Shown here in pieces: positions 26,621 to 35,614 of a stretch of 64,000 bases of DNA (within the stretch, counting starts at the first letter, position 1; each line of letters starts with the position of its first letter). The position numbers and the translations under genes were made by a program. The notes under the pieces are model-generated. The model did not search any database. It was given only the letters and a program-made list of their open reading frames with translations, and had not been told where the DNA came from. The stretch spans positions 5,022,001-5,086,000 of the forward strand of contig NZ_CP053748.1 of NCBI RefSeq assembly GCF_024400215.1, given 5' to 3'. This stretch comes from Massilia sp. erpn (lineage in GTDB: Bacteria; Pseudomonadota; Gammaproteobacteria; Burkholderiales; Burkholderiaceae_D).

Positions 26621-29464
26621 ATGGAAAGCGCGATACAGCAAACGGCACTCGATGTACAGGCCACCCTGGCCGGCAAGCAGGTTTTCCTGACCGGCGCCAC
26701 CGGCTTTCTCGCCAAGGTCGTGCTGGAAAAGCTGATACGCACCGTACCCGACATCGGTGGCATCACCCTGCTGGTACGCGCCGGCCGCGACGACACGGGC
26801 GCGCGCGCCCGCTTCCAGCTGGAGATCGCCACCTCCTCGGTATTCGACAAGCTGCGCGCCGAGCGCCCGCATTTCCTGGAGGCCTTCTTCGCCGAGAAGA
26901 TCCACTGCATCACGGGCGAAATCACGGAACCGGCCTTCGGTCTGCCGCTGGCGCGTTTTGCCGAGCTGGCGCGCAATACCGACCTGATTATCAACGCCGC
27001 CGCCAGCGTGAACTTCCGCGAGGCGCTGGACGAAGCCCTGGCCATCAACTCCCACAGCGTGCAGAACGTGGCGGCGCTGGCGCGTACGGCCAACGCGCCG
27101 CTGGTGCAGGTCTCGACCTGCTACGTAAACGGCTTTAACAAAGGCGAGATGCACGAAGAGATGGTGCACCCGGCGCGCGCCACCATCGCGCGCCACCGCC
27201 ACGGGCACTACGACCTGAGCGGCCTGCTGGCCCATCTGCAGCGCCGCATCGACCAGGTACGCAAGAATGTCAGCGAGCCGGCCGAGCTGGCACGCCGGCT
27301 GACCGCCATCGGCATCGAAGAAGCCAATTACTTCGGCTGGAACGATACCTATACCTTTACCAAGTGGATGGGTGAGCAGTTGGCCGCCGAAGCCATGCAC
27401 GGCCGCGCGCTGAGCATCGTGCGGCCCTCCATCATCGAAAGCACCTTGCAGGAACCCGCCGCCGGCTGGATCGAGGGCGTGAAGGTGGCCGATGCCATCA
27501 TCCTCGCCTATGCACGCGGCAAGACCAGCTTCTTTCCCGCCAAGCCGGAGGAAATCGTCGACATCATTCCGGCCGATCTGGTGGCCAACAGCATCGTGCT
27601 GGCCGGTGTGGAGGCGCTCAACGACGCGCCCGCCCATCGCATTTACCAGGCCTGCTCGGGTTCGGGCAATCCGGTCTGCCTGGGCCAGGTGATCGAGCTG
27701 ATACAGAATGAATCGCGGCGCAATTGGCGCAATTACGAGCGCCTGTTCTTCAAGGCGCCACGCCATCGCTTCCGGGTGGTGGGCCGGCCCACCTTCCTGC
27801 TGATGCTGCGCGCCATGGCGGCTGGACTGGCCCTGCGCAGCGGCCTGCGCCAACTGCTCGGCCTGGGCGAATCGCCCGCGCTGGAAGCGCTGCGCACCAC
27901 GCAGACCCTGGCCCAGACCTTTTCCTTCTACACCGCGCCGCAGTACCGCTTCCACAACGACGGCCTACTGGCGCTGGCGCAGCGCTTCAGCGCCCGGGAT
28001 GAACTGGACTTTCCGGTCGATCCGCGCCTGATCGACTGGCGCGATTACCTGTGCCGCATCCATATGGGTGGCTTGAACCGCTACGCCCTGCGCGCCCGTC
28101 CCGCCGGCCAGCGCCCGCCGCCGGGCGAAAAGCACGCGATGACGCGGCGCGACTATGCCTGGCACCGCATGGATACGGAAAAGAACCTGATGGTCATCAA
28201 CAGCATCCTGCTGTTTGAAGGCCCGGTCGATATGCAGCGCCTGACCGCCACCATTGCTTACCGCCTGCCCAACTACCCGCGCTTTACGCAGAAAGTGAAA
28301 CGTCGCCTGGGCTTGCCGCAATGGGTGGAGGACGAGCATTTCGACATCCACCAGCATATCCGCCTGGAGCGCCTGGAAAAAGAGGTCAGCCTGGCCGAGC
28401 TGCAAAGCCGTATGACCGAACTGGCACACCAGCCGCTGGCGGAAGACCGCCCACAATGGCATATGACCGTGATCGACAAGGCCGGCGGCGGCCATGCCAT
28501 CGTCTTCCGCGTCCACCATTGCATCACCGACGGCCTGGGGCTGGTGCACGTACTGAACCACCTGACCGACGACAATGGCCTGCATGGCCAGACCCCGTCC
28601 CTGGCCGGTCACCCGCACCGTGCACTGGAGGCCGAAGGCGCATATGCCTCCACGCCGGCGCGCGCCAAATCAAGCCTGAAGATCGCTGCCCATATCGGCC
28701 GCCTCGGCATGCTCTGGCCCGATCTGCGCACCCGCCTCAAGGCTCCGCTCAGCGGCCAGAAACAGCTGGTCTGGCTGCCGCCGCTGGATCTGCAGAAAGT
28801 GCGCGTCGCCTCCAAGCGCATGGGCGCCACGCTGAACGATATCTGGGTGGCCGCTGTTTCCGGCGCACTGCGCCAGTATCTGCAGGAACGCGGCCAGGAT
28901 GCCGACAGCCGCGCCCTGCGCGCTGCCGTCACCTTCAATCTGCGCGAGAAGGCCAATGCCTTCCAGTTGGGGAACGAATTCGGCCTGGTCGCGGTCGACC
29001 TGCCCACCGATCTGGACGATCCTTGCGAACGCCTGCGACGTTCCAGCGCGCGCATGACGGCCATCAAGCGCTCGCACCAGCCGCGCGCCACCATGGCCTT
29101 CCTTTCATTGGCGGGCTGCCTGCCGACCGCCTTGCAGCACTTCGCCCTGAATCTGTTCACTTCCAAGGGTTCGGTGGTGCTGACCAATATCGAAGGGCCG
29201 GGCAGCCGGCGCTATCTGGCCGGCTCGCGCATGACCGACCTGATTTGCTGGGTGCCGCAGGCGGGGCGCATCGGCGTGGGTCTGGCCTTCATCTCCTATG
29301 CCGGCCAAATCCAGCTGGCCCTGTTCGTCGACACCCATCTGGTGCCCGATCCAGAGCGTCTGATGGAGCTGGTCCAGCAGGCCTTCGCCGAACTGGAGCT
29401 GGCGACGCGCGATGTGGCGGACGAGGTGGAAAGCATCGCCACGCCGCTGGCACCGGCAGCCTAA
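26621..29464 (+). CDS. Fatty acyl-CoA reductase / wax ester synthase fusion
   Basis: A 947-residue two-enzyme chain. Residues about 20-400 are a fatty acyl-CoA reductase of the male-sterility / NAD-binding-4 type: a Rossmann TGATGFLAK at the start and the catalytic YxxxK as Y244-TFT-K248. It should reduce acyl-CoA to alcohol with NADPH. From about 505 the sequence begins again like a WS/DGAT acyltransferase (MTRRDYAWHRMDTEKNLMV) and carries the active-site motif H632-H633-CIT-D637-G638, then NIEGPGSRRYLAG near the end. That half would join the alcohol to a second acyl-CoA to give a wax ester, so one polypeptide could do both steps. In well-studied bacteria these are separate genes. No frameshift or stop is seen at the junction. 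Confidence 0.9.
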   Translation: MESAIQQTALDVQATLAGKQVFLTGATGFLAKVVLEKLIRTVPDIGGITLLVRAGRDDTGARARFQLEIATSSVFDKLRAERPHFLEAFFAEKIHCITGEITEPAFGLPLARFAELARNTDLIINAAASVNFREALDEALAINSHSVQNVAALARTANAPLVQVSTCYVNGFNKGEMHEEMVHPARATIARHRHGHYDLSGLLAHLQRRIDQVRKNVSEPAELARRLTAIGIEEANYFGWNDTYTFTKWMGEQLAAEAMHGRALSIVRPSIIESTLQEPAAGWIEGVKVADAIILAYARGKTSFFPAKPEEIVDIIPADLVANSIVLAGVEALNDAPAHRIYQACSGSGNPVCLGQVIELIQNESRRNWRNYERLFFKAPRHRFRVVGRPTFLLMLRAMAAGLALRSGLRQLLGLGESPALEALRTTQTLAQTFSFYTAPQYRFHNDGLLALAQRFSARDELDFPVDPRLIDWRDYLCRIHMGGLNRYALRARPAGQRPPPGEKHAMTRRDYAWHRMDTEKNLMVINSILLFEGPVDMQRLTATIAYRLPNYPRFTQKVKRRLGLPQWVEDEHFDIHQHIRLERLEKEVSLAELQSRMTELAHQPLAEDRPQWHMTVIDKAGGGHAIVFRVHHCITDGLGLVHVLNHLTDDNGLHGQTPSLAGHPHRALEAEGAYASTPARAKSSLKIAAHIGRLGMLWPDLRTRLKAPLSGQKQLVWLPPLDLQKVRVASKRMGATLNDIWVAAVSGALRQYLQERGQDADSRALRAAVTFNLREKANAFQLGNEFGLVAVDLPTDLDDPCERLRRSSARMTAIKRSHQPRATMAFLSLAGCLPTALQHFALNLFTSKGSVVLTNIEGPGSRRYLAGSRMTDLICWVPQAGRIGVGLAFISYAGQIQLALFVDTHLVPDPERLMELVQQAFAELELATRDVADEVESIATPLAPAA

Positions 29465-29554
29465 GGCCCGCCTCTTGCGCTAAACACAACAAGACCGGCA
29501 GGGCTTGCGCACGGCAGGTTTGCCGGGCTTGCCTGCTCCATGAAAAGTGCGTTA

Positions 29555-29589
29555 GGCTGGCTGTGAAGCGTATCCCTCCACAGCCAGCC
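29555..29589 (+). promoter_or_regulatory. Perfect 11-bp inverted repeat ahead of the ECF sigma gene
   Basis: GGCTGGCTGTG and CACAGCCAGCC are exact reverse complements with a 13-base loop. The right arm ends 10 bases before the GTG start of the sigma factor and abuts its AGGG. There is no U-rich tail, so an operator or an RNA hairpin controlling translation fits as well as a terminator for the upstream wax synthase gene. Confidence 0.5.
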
Positions 29590-29599
29590 AGGGTAAGCC

Positions 29600-30187
29600 G
29601 TGTCCACATTGCGCTCTGCCGATCCGCAGCAACTCCGTTCATGGCTGTTCGCCTCCGCCAGCCACGACGCCCTCGCCTTCCGTTCGCTGTATGACGCCAC
29701 CGCACCGAAACTGTTTGGCTTCGCCTTGCGTATATTGCGTAAGCGGGAGCTGGCCGAAGAAGCCTTGCAGGATAGTTTCATCACAATCTGGCATGCGGCG
29801 GGCAGCTACCAGTCCCACCTTTCCGCGCCGATGACGTGGATGTCCACCATCGTGCGCAACAAGGCGCTGGACATTCTGCGCCGCCTGGACGATGCAGTGG
29901 AGATCGACGCCAACCTGTTCGATAGCGAGGTGATGCAAGCCATGCAGGACCAGGATGACACGCCCGACGACGCGCTTGAGCTGAGCAATGCCGCGCGCAG
30001 CCTGGCCCATTGCCTCTCCACGCTGGAAGCGCACCAGCGCCAGGCCATAGGCATGGCCTTCCTCCACGAACTGTCGCACAGCGAAGTGGCGCTGCAACTG
30101 ACCCTGCCGATCGGTACCGTCAAGACCTGGATCAGGCGCGGGCTGGAGAAACTGAAGGTCTGCCTGGCCCGCCGGGAACTACCATGA
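29600..30187 (+). CDS. ECF-type RNA polymerase sigma factor
   Basis: A 195-residue sigma-70 family factor with region 2 (FALRILRKRELAEEALQDSF, then TWMSTIVRNKALDILRR) and region 4 (HELSHSEVALQLTLPIGTVK) and no regions 1 or 3, hence the ECF class. The start is a GTG. Its stop overlaps the start of the anti-sigma gene (ATGA). The pair resembles SigK/RskA. It would redirect RNA polymerase after an envelope signal; the convergent TonB/DUF4331 operon is a possible target, which is inference from position. Confidence 0.9.
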   Translation: MSTLRSADPQQLRSWLFASASHDALAFRSLYDATAPKLFGFALRILRKRELAEEALQDSFITIWHAAGSYQSHLSAPMTWMSTIVRNKALDILRRLDDAVEIDANLFDSEVMQAMQDQDDTPDDALELSNAARSLAHCLSTLEAHQRQAIGMAFLHELSHSEVALQLTLPIGTVKTWIRRGLEKLKVCLARRELP

Positions 30188-30888
30188 ATATCCGCCACAA
30201 CGAAACCCTGCGCGAACGCCTGGCAGCCGAATATGTGCTCGGCTCCTTGCGCGGCGGCGCGCGCCGTCGCCTGGAAAGCTGGATGCATGAGGATGCAGCC
30301 TTGCGCCGCAGCGTGGCCGAATGGCAGGACAGGCTGATGCCGATCAGCGAGCTCGCCGCTCCTGCAACGCCAAGGCCTCAGGTCTGGCAAGCCATAGAGG
30401 ACCGTTTGCAACTGGCGCACCCCGTCAAACCATGGCAATTCTGGCGCCGCGACCGAACCGCCATGTGGCGCACCCTCAGCCTAGCCTCCGGCACGCTGGC
30501 GGCAGTGCTGGCGCTTCTTCTGCTCATCGGACAGCCCGAGCCGGCGCGTATCGACCATATCGCCACCCTCAGCGACGATAAGGCGCAAACGGTGCTGCTG
30601 CTGACAGGCGACAGCCGCCGCCGCACCATGGATGTGCGCGTGGTCAGCCAGCTTTCCATCGCCAGCGACAAGACCTTGCAGCTCTGGGCTGTGCCGCGCC
30701 AAGGCGCGCCTCGCTCTCTTGGTATTTTGCCGGACAACCGCAGCGCCAGACTGGAACTGAACGAGCGCGCCACGGGCAGCGACGTCACCCTGCTCGCCAT
30801 CAGTCTTGAACCCAAGGGCGGCTCGCCCGACCCGAACGGACCGACCGGGCCGATTCTATACAAAGGACAGTGGCTGCGGCTGTTGTAG
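30184..30888 (+). CDS. Membrane anti-sigma factor (RskA-like)
   Basis: A 234-residue single-pass membrane protein that should hold the ECF sigma factor inactive. An N-terminal cytoplasmic anti-sigma segment (LAAEYVLGSLRGGARRRLESW) is followed by one membrane helix at about 97-115 and a periplasmic RskA-type domain (KTLQLWAVPRQGAPRSLGIL). It overlaps the sigma gene by four bases. The 11-base gap to the convergent TonB receptor gene leaves no room for separate terminators. Confidence 0.88.
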   Translation: MNIRHNETLRERLAAEYVLGSLRGGARRRLESWMHEDAALRRSVAEWQDRLMPISELAAPATPRPQVWQAIEDRLQLAHPVKPWQFWRRDRTAMWRTLSLASGTLAAVLALLLLIGQPEPARIDHIATLSDDKAQTVLLLTGDSRRRTMDVRVVSQLSIASDKTLQLWAVPRQGAPRSLGILPDNRSARLELNERATGSDVTLLAISLEPKGGSPDPNGPTGPILYKGQWLRLL

Positions 30889-30898
30889 CCGACCTGCC

Positions 30899-32920
30899 TC
30901 AAAAGCGGCGCGTCAGCGTCAGCCGGAAGGAACGCGGTTCGACCGGATGGAAGTGGATATCGCCCACGCCTTCGGCCACCTCACCGGGAAGGCGCGATTG
31001 GTAAAAATAATCGATGTCGCTGGCACGCTTATTGAACATATTGAAGACATCGAAGGACAGACTGGTGCGGCTGTCAATGCGCCAGGCAAGGCGGGCGCTG
31101 GCCAGCGTAGTGGCTGCCGAACGCACGCTATTGTCCTCCGTCAGAGGACGCGGGCCAAAGTGGCGCAGATTGAAGCTGCCCCGCCAGCCATCCCTGCCGT
31201 CCAATGTGACGCCAAAGGACGCTACCCGATTGACAGCGCCTGGAACGAAGCTGGCCGCGCTATCGCCTTCCGTGTAGCGGGCGCGCGAAGCGGCCAGGTC
31301 CAGGTCAAATTGCAGCCAGGGTGCAGCGATGTAATGATTATTCCATTCGATGCCTTGGCGACGGCTGCGGCGGCTAGCTTCGGTCTGTCCTGCATCGCCG
31401 AGATAGACCAGCTCCGAGCTTAAATCGAGGCGCCACAGTGCCAGCGAGCTTTGCAAGCCAGGCAGCAGCTCGCTGCGGGCGCCCAGTTCCATACCTCGCG
31501 TTCCGGCCAGCGCCGCCACCTTGCCCCCCGCCCCGCCAGCGGCCGCACCGATTACACCACGCGCATCGTTGCTATGAAAGCCGTATCCATAATTAAGGAA
31601 AAATTCGGTCTTCCTCCACGGCCCAAAGATCAGCGACAGCTTGGGCGAGACCTTGGAGGCGTCATCTTGCGCGCCATTGACATTGAAACGGTAACGGTCA
31701 TAGCGCAGGCCGGCGACGCTGCGCAGCGACGGCAGCAGTTGTGCGCTGTTCTCGTAGTAGAAGCCCGCGCTGGCTTCGCCCACACTGTCCTGGCGCAGCA
31801 CCGCCGTACGCTGCCGCATCACGCTTTCGTACAGACCAATGGGCGCAATGCGGTCGTAGCGCAGTTGCACTCCGGCGCGTTGACGCATTTCGACGCTTCC
31901 CACGGTATCTTGCCACGCCACGCTGGCATTCGTCCCGGTTGTGGTGCGTCTTTCGCTTTGGGCAAACTGGTCGCCCACAGCGGGATGGGCCAACGCATAG
32001 CTGAAATTGCTGAACAGATCCAGGCTGGAGCGGATCACATACCCTTCCACCTCCACCAAGCGTTCGCCGCTGCGCTTGCGCATGGCGTAGGAAAGACTGT
32101 AGCGCGAGCTGACACCACCGTCGCTGGCGTCGATGCTGCCGAAGCGGCCGATCCGGCCCGACTCCACGGCGCGCAGCGGAATCTGGTCGCTTGCATTCCA
32201 GCGGTTACGGTAAGCCATGGCGGTCAAGCTGAAGCCGTCGTCGCGGCCACCCTGGCTATAGCGCAGCATGGCGCTGTACTTGCGCGCTCTTTCCGGCGTC
32301 TCCCACGGCCCATCGTTGCGGCCCAGTTCCAGACCATACAGCAGCATTCCATCGGCGGCAGGCAAGGAATCCGCAAGCAGCAGGCGGCGATAGCCAAAAC
32401 TGCCGGCCGACACATTGCCACTGCCCTGTTCCAACTTCGACGTAAGCCGAATATGCGCCGCGCCGGCCGAAGAAAAATCGCCTTCGTCGGCAAAATATGG
32501 TCCTTTGCGATAATCGATCCGCTGCACCAGCTCGGGAATCAGGAAGTTCAGATCCGAGTATCCCTGGCCGTGCGCATGGGAGCGCATATTGACCGGCATG
32601 CCGTCCACATAGGTAGCGAAGTCAGTACCATGGTCCAGATTGAAACCGCGCAGGAAATACTGGTTCGCCTTGCCGTCGCCGCTATGCTGGGTAACGATCA
32701 TGCCCGGCACGAACTCCAGCAGTTCGCCGGTACGCAAGGCCGGGCGGTTTTCGAGCAGCGAGGCACGCACCGAACCTTCGCTGGCCGCGTCCGAACTGCC
32801 GATGGACTGGTTATAGTGGCCCACCACCTGCACGACCAGCGGTGTTTCATCGGCGCGCGCTGCGCCGATGCAGACACTTGCTGCCGCCACGCCACAGGCG
32901 CGAAGGACGGAAGGATTCAT
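30899..32920 (-). CDS. TonB-dependent outer-membrane receptor
   Basis: A receptor barrel of about 673 residues for energy-driven uptake. The ATG at 32920 has a GAGG ribosome site; a GTG six bases up is possible. A signal peptide ends near ARADE. A TonB-box-like PLVVQVVG follows, then the plug (FVPGMIVTQHSGDGKANQYF, and YVDGMPVNMRSHAHGQGY) and a beta barrel ending in RRF, with a terminal aromatic residue as usual. It is the last gene of the DUF4331 operon, 9 bases after HupE. The substrate is unknown; no siderophore synthesis genes are beside it. Confidence 0.9.
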   Translation of the reverse strand: MNPSVLRACGVAAASVCIGAARADETPLVVQVVGHYNQSIGSSDAASEGSVRASLLENRPALRTGELLEFVPGMIVTQHSGDGKANQYFLRGFNLDHGTDFATYVDGMPVNMRSHAHGQGYSDLNFLIPELVQRIDYRKGPYFADEGDFSSAGAAHIRLTSKLEQGSGNVSAGSFGYRRLLLADSLPAADGMLLYGLELGRNDGPWETPERARKYSAMLRYSQGGRDDGFSLTAMAYRNRWNASDQIPLRAVESGRIGRFGSIDASDGGVSSRYSLSYAMRKRSGERLVEVEGYVIRSSLDLFSNFSYALAHPAVGDQFAQSERRTTTGTNASVAWQDTVGSVEMRQRAGVQLRYDRIAPIGLYESVMRQRTAVLRQDSVGEASAGFYYENSAQLLPSLRSVAGLRYDRYRFNVNGAQDDASKVSPKLSLIFGPWRKTEFFLNYGYGFHSNDARGVIGAAAGGAGGKVAALAGTRGMELGARSELLPGLQSSLALWRLDLSSELVYLGDAGQTEASRRSRRQGIEWNNHYIAAPWLQFDLDLAASRARYTEGDSAASFVPGAVNRVASFGVTLDGRDGWRGSFNLRHFGPRPLTEDNSVRSAATTLASARLAWRIDSRTSLSFDVFNMFNKRASDIDYFYQSRLPGEVAEGVGDIHFHPVEPRSFRLTLTRRF

Positions 32921-32929
32921 GGGCACACC

Positions 32930-34099
32930 TCAGATTCCGGTCAGTTTCATATCCAGGGCGCGTTCCAGCAACCAGATGCCGGCCAGCAGCGCGATGGCGG
33001 CGGAGCCGCCTTGTAGCACCGTGCGCCGATAGAACCAGGTGGCGCGCAAGGCATACGCCAATGGCAGGAAGACGGCAACAATTGCCAGCTGTCCCAGTTC
33101 CACGCCCAGGTTGAAGCCGGCCAGAGATAACAGCATGGCTCCTGCCGGCAGCCCCAGCCCCGCCAGAACGCTGGCAAAGCCAAAACCGTGGATCACGCCA
33201 AAGCCGAAAGCGGCCACCCAGCGCTTGCGCAGCATGAAGGGAATCAGATTGTTCACCGCCGCCACAATCACCGACGCGGCAATCGCCGCCTCCACCAGGC
33301 GCGATGGCAGGGACACCAGCTCCAGTGCGGCAAGGCTGAGCGTCAGCGAATGCGCCAGGGTGAAGGCCGTTACCACCTTGCAGACCTCGATGGCGGCGGC
33401 GCGCAGGCTGCCGGCCTGACGCCAGCCATGGCCGCTCCGCACCAGCACGGCGGGCAGCAGCAGCGAAATCAGGAATAGAATATGGTCGAATCCCGCCCAG
33501 ATATGCTGAACGCCCAGCGCCATATATTCGAAAAACCCGCGCCGGCGCGACGTGGTGCCGCCGTCCAGGTACAGCACCTGTTGCGGGTGGTCGGCGCCTA
33601 AAATGGCGGTCTGCACGTTTGCGCCCTGCTGGATACGTAACAGGCCTTTGTGCTGCGCATCGGTATCGGCAAACAGGCGGTAAGCCACTGTCAGCCGCTC
33701 CGGCGCCGTGGCGCATTCGCCATGAAAGCGCAACACGGCGTATGCGCCATCGGTATGGTGATCGATCAATTGTCCGACAACGCTGACCGTGCACAGGCCG
33801 CCGCCCGGCGCCATATTGGCAGGCTGCGCACCGCCGGCGATAGTCAGCCGGGAAAACGCGTATGCCGCAATCCGGCCATGCTGGCTGCGCACCTCGCCCC
33901 AGGTCAGGCGGCCATCGCCATCGCTATCCAGGCCAAGGGCGAAATCCAGATCGCGCAAGGCGATATCCCATTGCCCCTCGATCTGCCGCCCTGCCACCTC
34001 AAGGCTCAAATAACTGTCGCTGGGCTTATGGGCGAAGGCGGCGGACATCGGCAGCAGCAGGAACGATAGCAACAGCATGCATTGCAGGCGGCGCATCAT
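32930..34099 (-). CDS. HupE/UreJ-type membrane protein with EF-hand-like loop
   Basis: A 389-residue protein. A signal peptide ends at AFAHK, then a periplasmic domain of about 170 residues, then about seven membrane helices from near residue 190 (ALGVQHIWAGFDHILFLISL, and GFGVIHGFGFASVL). The C-terminal half matches HupE/UreJ proteins, whose relatives are linked to nickel or cobalt handling. The periplasmic part has a textbook EF-hand loop, D58-x-D60-x-D62-G...E69, suggesting calcium binding. It overlaps the TPR gene upstream by four bases and is followed by the TonB receptor. Metal transport is possible, but the family's biochemistry is thin. Confidence 0.85.
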   Translation of the reverse strand: MMRRLQCMLLLSFLLLPMSAAFAHKPSDSYLSLEVAGRQIEGQWDIALRDLDFALGLDSDGDGRLTWGEVRSQHGRIAAYAFSRLTIAGGAQPANMAPGGGLCTVSVVGQLIDHHTDGAYAVLRFHGECATAPERLTVAYRLFADTDAQHKGLLRIQQGANVQTAILGADHPQQVLYLDGGTTSRRRGFFEYMALGVQHIWAGFDHILFLISLLLPAVLVRSGHGWRQAGSLRAAAIEVCKVVTAFTLAHSLTLSLAALELVSLPSRLVEAAIAASVIVAAVNNLIPFMLRKRWVAAFGFGVIHGFGFASVLAGLGLPAGAMLLSLAGFNLGVELGQLAIVAVFLPLAYALRATWFYRRTVLQGGSAAIALLAGIWLLERALDMKLTGI

Positions 34100-35295
34100 G
34101 ATGCCCTCCGAATCCGGGCTTCGAGCTTGCCCAGCAGTGCGGCAAGCGCGCGGTCTTCCATTCCCGCCGTCCTGATCCAGCGCGAGGCGGGGACGGCGGC
34201 CTGCGGCTCATTCGCGGCCAATGCCGCTTCAAGCAGGATGCGGGCATCTGCTGCCTCCTTCTGCACCTGCCAGTTTGCCAGCGCCAGGCGCAGGGCTGTC
34301 TTGCTGTCACCGCGCAGATGCAAGGCGTAGCGCGCCTCTTCCCGCCGATGAACCGTGTCGCCGCGCATGGCAGCCGCCTGAAAGCGCGCCTGCAATTCAT
34401 TGCCGGCGGCGGCCAGCGCGGCCGCGTCCTTGCCGGATTGACGCAGCGCCAGCGCATAACGCAGCAGCAGCGCATCGGCGCGGCCATGCGTGCGTAACAG
34501 GCCGACAACCTCGTCCGCGCGATTCTGATCGAGCAGAAAATCGGCATATGCGCCCAGCAGATAACCGTCGCGCGGGTCCGCCGCCAGCGCGCTGCGGAAG
34601 CTTTGCTCCGCAACAGCGGCATCGCCACGCCGCGCCGCCATTTCGGCCAGCAGGGTTTGCGCCCAGACACGCAACCCGGCAGCTTCGTCCGGATAGCGCG
34701 CCAATACTGTCCGCAGCAGTTCCTGACTTTGCGCCAGATTCCCGCTTAAACCTGCGGCGTTGGCGATGCAGGCGGCGCTGACCAGGGGGCTGGCCAGCAG
34801 CGACAATCTGGCGCAGGCGGCCTTGGCCTCGGCGTACCGGCCTTGCGCGACATGCACGGTGGCGCGGGTCAGCCAGGCCTGCGCATCGCCCGGGTTCTGC
34901 TTCGTCAGCGCGGCCAGGTCGGCCTGGGCTTCGTCGAAGCGGTGGCTATTCTGCAGCAGCGTGGCACGCAGCAGTCGCACTTCGGCCGGGGGCGAGGCCT
35001 CGTTCCACCAGGGTTGCAGTACCGCCTGCGCATGGCCGAAGTAACGCGGATCGTTTTCGCGCCTCCCGGCTTCGATATATCGGCGCGCCAATGCCGTGGC
35101 AAGCTGCAGCCGATGCGGTGCGGCACTCAGCGCGGCCCGCATGCGCCGCAGCTCCTGTGTCTGCCCATCGGCCTGGCGCGGCAGGGTCTCCAGCACTTCG
35201 GCATCGTCGCGCGGTATGCGGGCGCCGGCGAGCGCCCACGCAGGCCAGGCCAGACACGCCAGCAAGGATATAGCAGGGATGACAAGGACTTTCAT
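34096..35295 (-). CDS. Exported tetratricopeptide-repeat protein
   Basis: A 399-residue protein with a signal peptide (MKVLVIPAISLLACLAWP) and repeated helical TPR-like units (for example DEAQADLAALTKQNPGDAQA, then GRYAEAKAACARL). It is probably periplasmic and a protein-binding scaffold. An AAGGAG ribosome site precedes it. It overlaps HupE by the ATGA four-base junction and lies third in the DUF4331 operon. No catalytic motif is seen. Confidence 0.82.
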   Translation of the reverse strand: MKVLVIPAISLLACLAWPAWALAGARIPRDDAEVLETLPRQADGQTQELRRMRAALSAAPHRLQLATALARRYIEAGRRENDPRYFGHAQAVLQPWWNEASPPAEVRLLRATLLQNSHRFDEAQADLAALTKQNPGDAQAWLTRATVHVAQGRYAEAKAACARLSLLASPLVSAACIANAAGLSGNLAQSQELLRTVLARYPDEAAGLRVWAQTLLAEMAARRGDAAVAEQSFRSALAADPRDGYLLGAYADFLLDQNRADEVVGLLRTHGRADALLLRYALALRQSGKDAAALAAAGNELQARFQAAAMRGDTVHRREEARYALHLRGDSKTALRLALANWQVQKEAADARILLEAALAANEPQAAVPASRWIRTAGMEDRALAALLGKLEARIRRAS

Positions 35296-35361
35296 GATTC
35301 CGCTCTCCTTGAATACGGGCGCCAGGGGCAGCAGGACCAGCCACCCCTGGCACCGGCCGCC

Positions 35362-35604
35362 TCACAGCGGCGCCGGCTCCGAATCTTCCGGCATGGTGGC
35401 GGCCAGCGTATCCAGCTCGGTCGGCTCGCTTTCCTCGCTGCTCATGCCGGCCTTGGCCTGTACTGCCGACAGGAAGACATCGGCCGCAGTGGCAGGCGGC
35501 GGCGCGAGGGGATCGGGCGGCGAGGCTACGTCGCCATAGCCACCGTTTCCACCGCCGCCGCAAGCACTCAGCAGCAAGGCAGCGCTCAGGATCAGTCGTC
35601 TCAT
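35362..35604 (-). CDS. Small lipoprotein of the DUF4331 operon
   Basis: An 80-residue protein with lipobox LSAC followed by a Gly-rich spacer, a Pro/Ala-rich stretch and an acidic Glu/Ser-rich tail. A GGAGAAG ribosome site supports the start. It lies 10 bases after DUF4331 and 66 bases before the TPR gene. I do not recognise a family. By position it may anchor or link the complex in the envelope. Confidence 0.7.
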   Translation of the reverse strand: MRRLILSAALLLSACGGGGNGGYGDVASPPDPLAPPPATAADVFLSAVQAKAGMSSEESEPTELDTLAATMPEDSEPAPL

Positions 35605-35614
35605 GATCTTCTCC

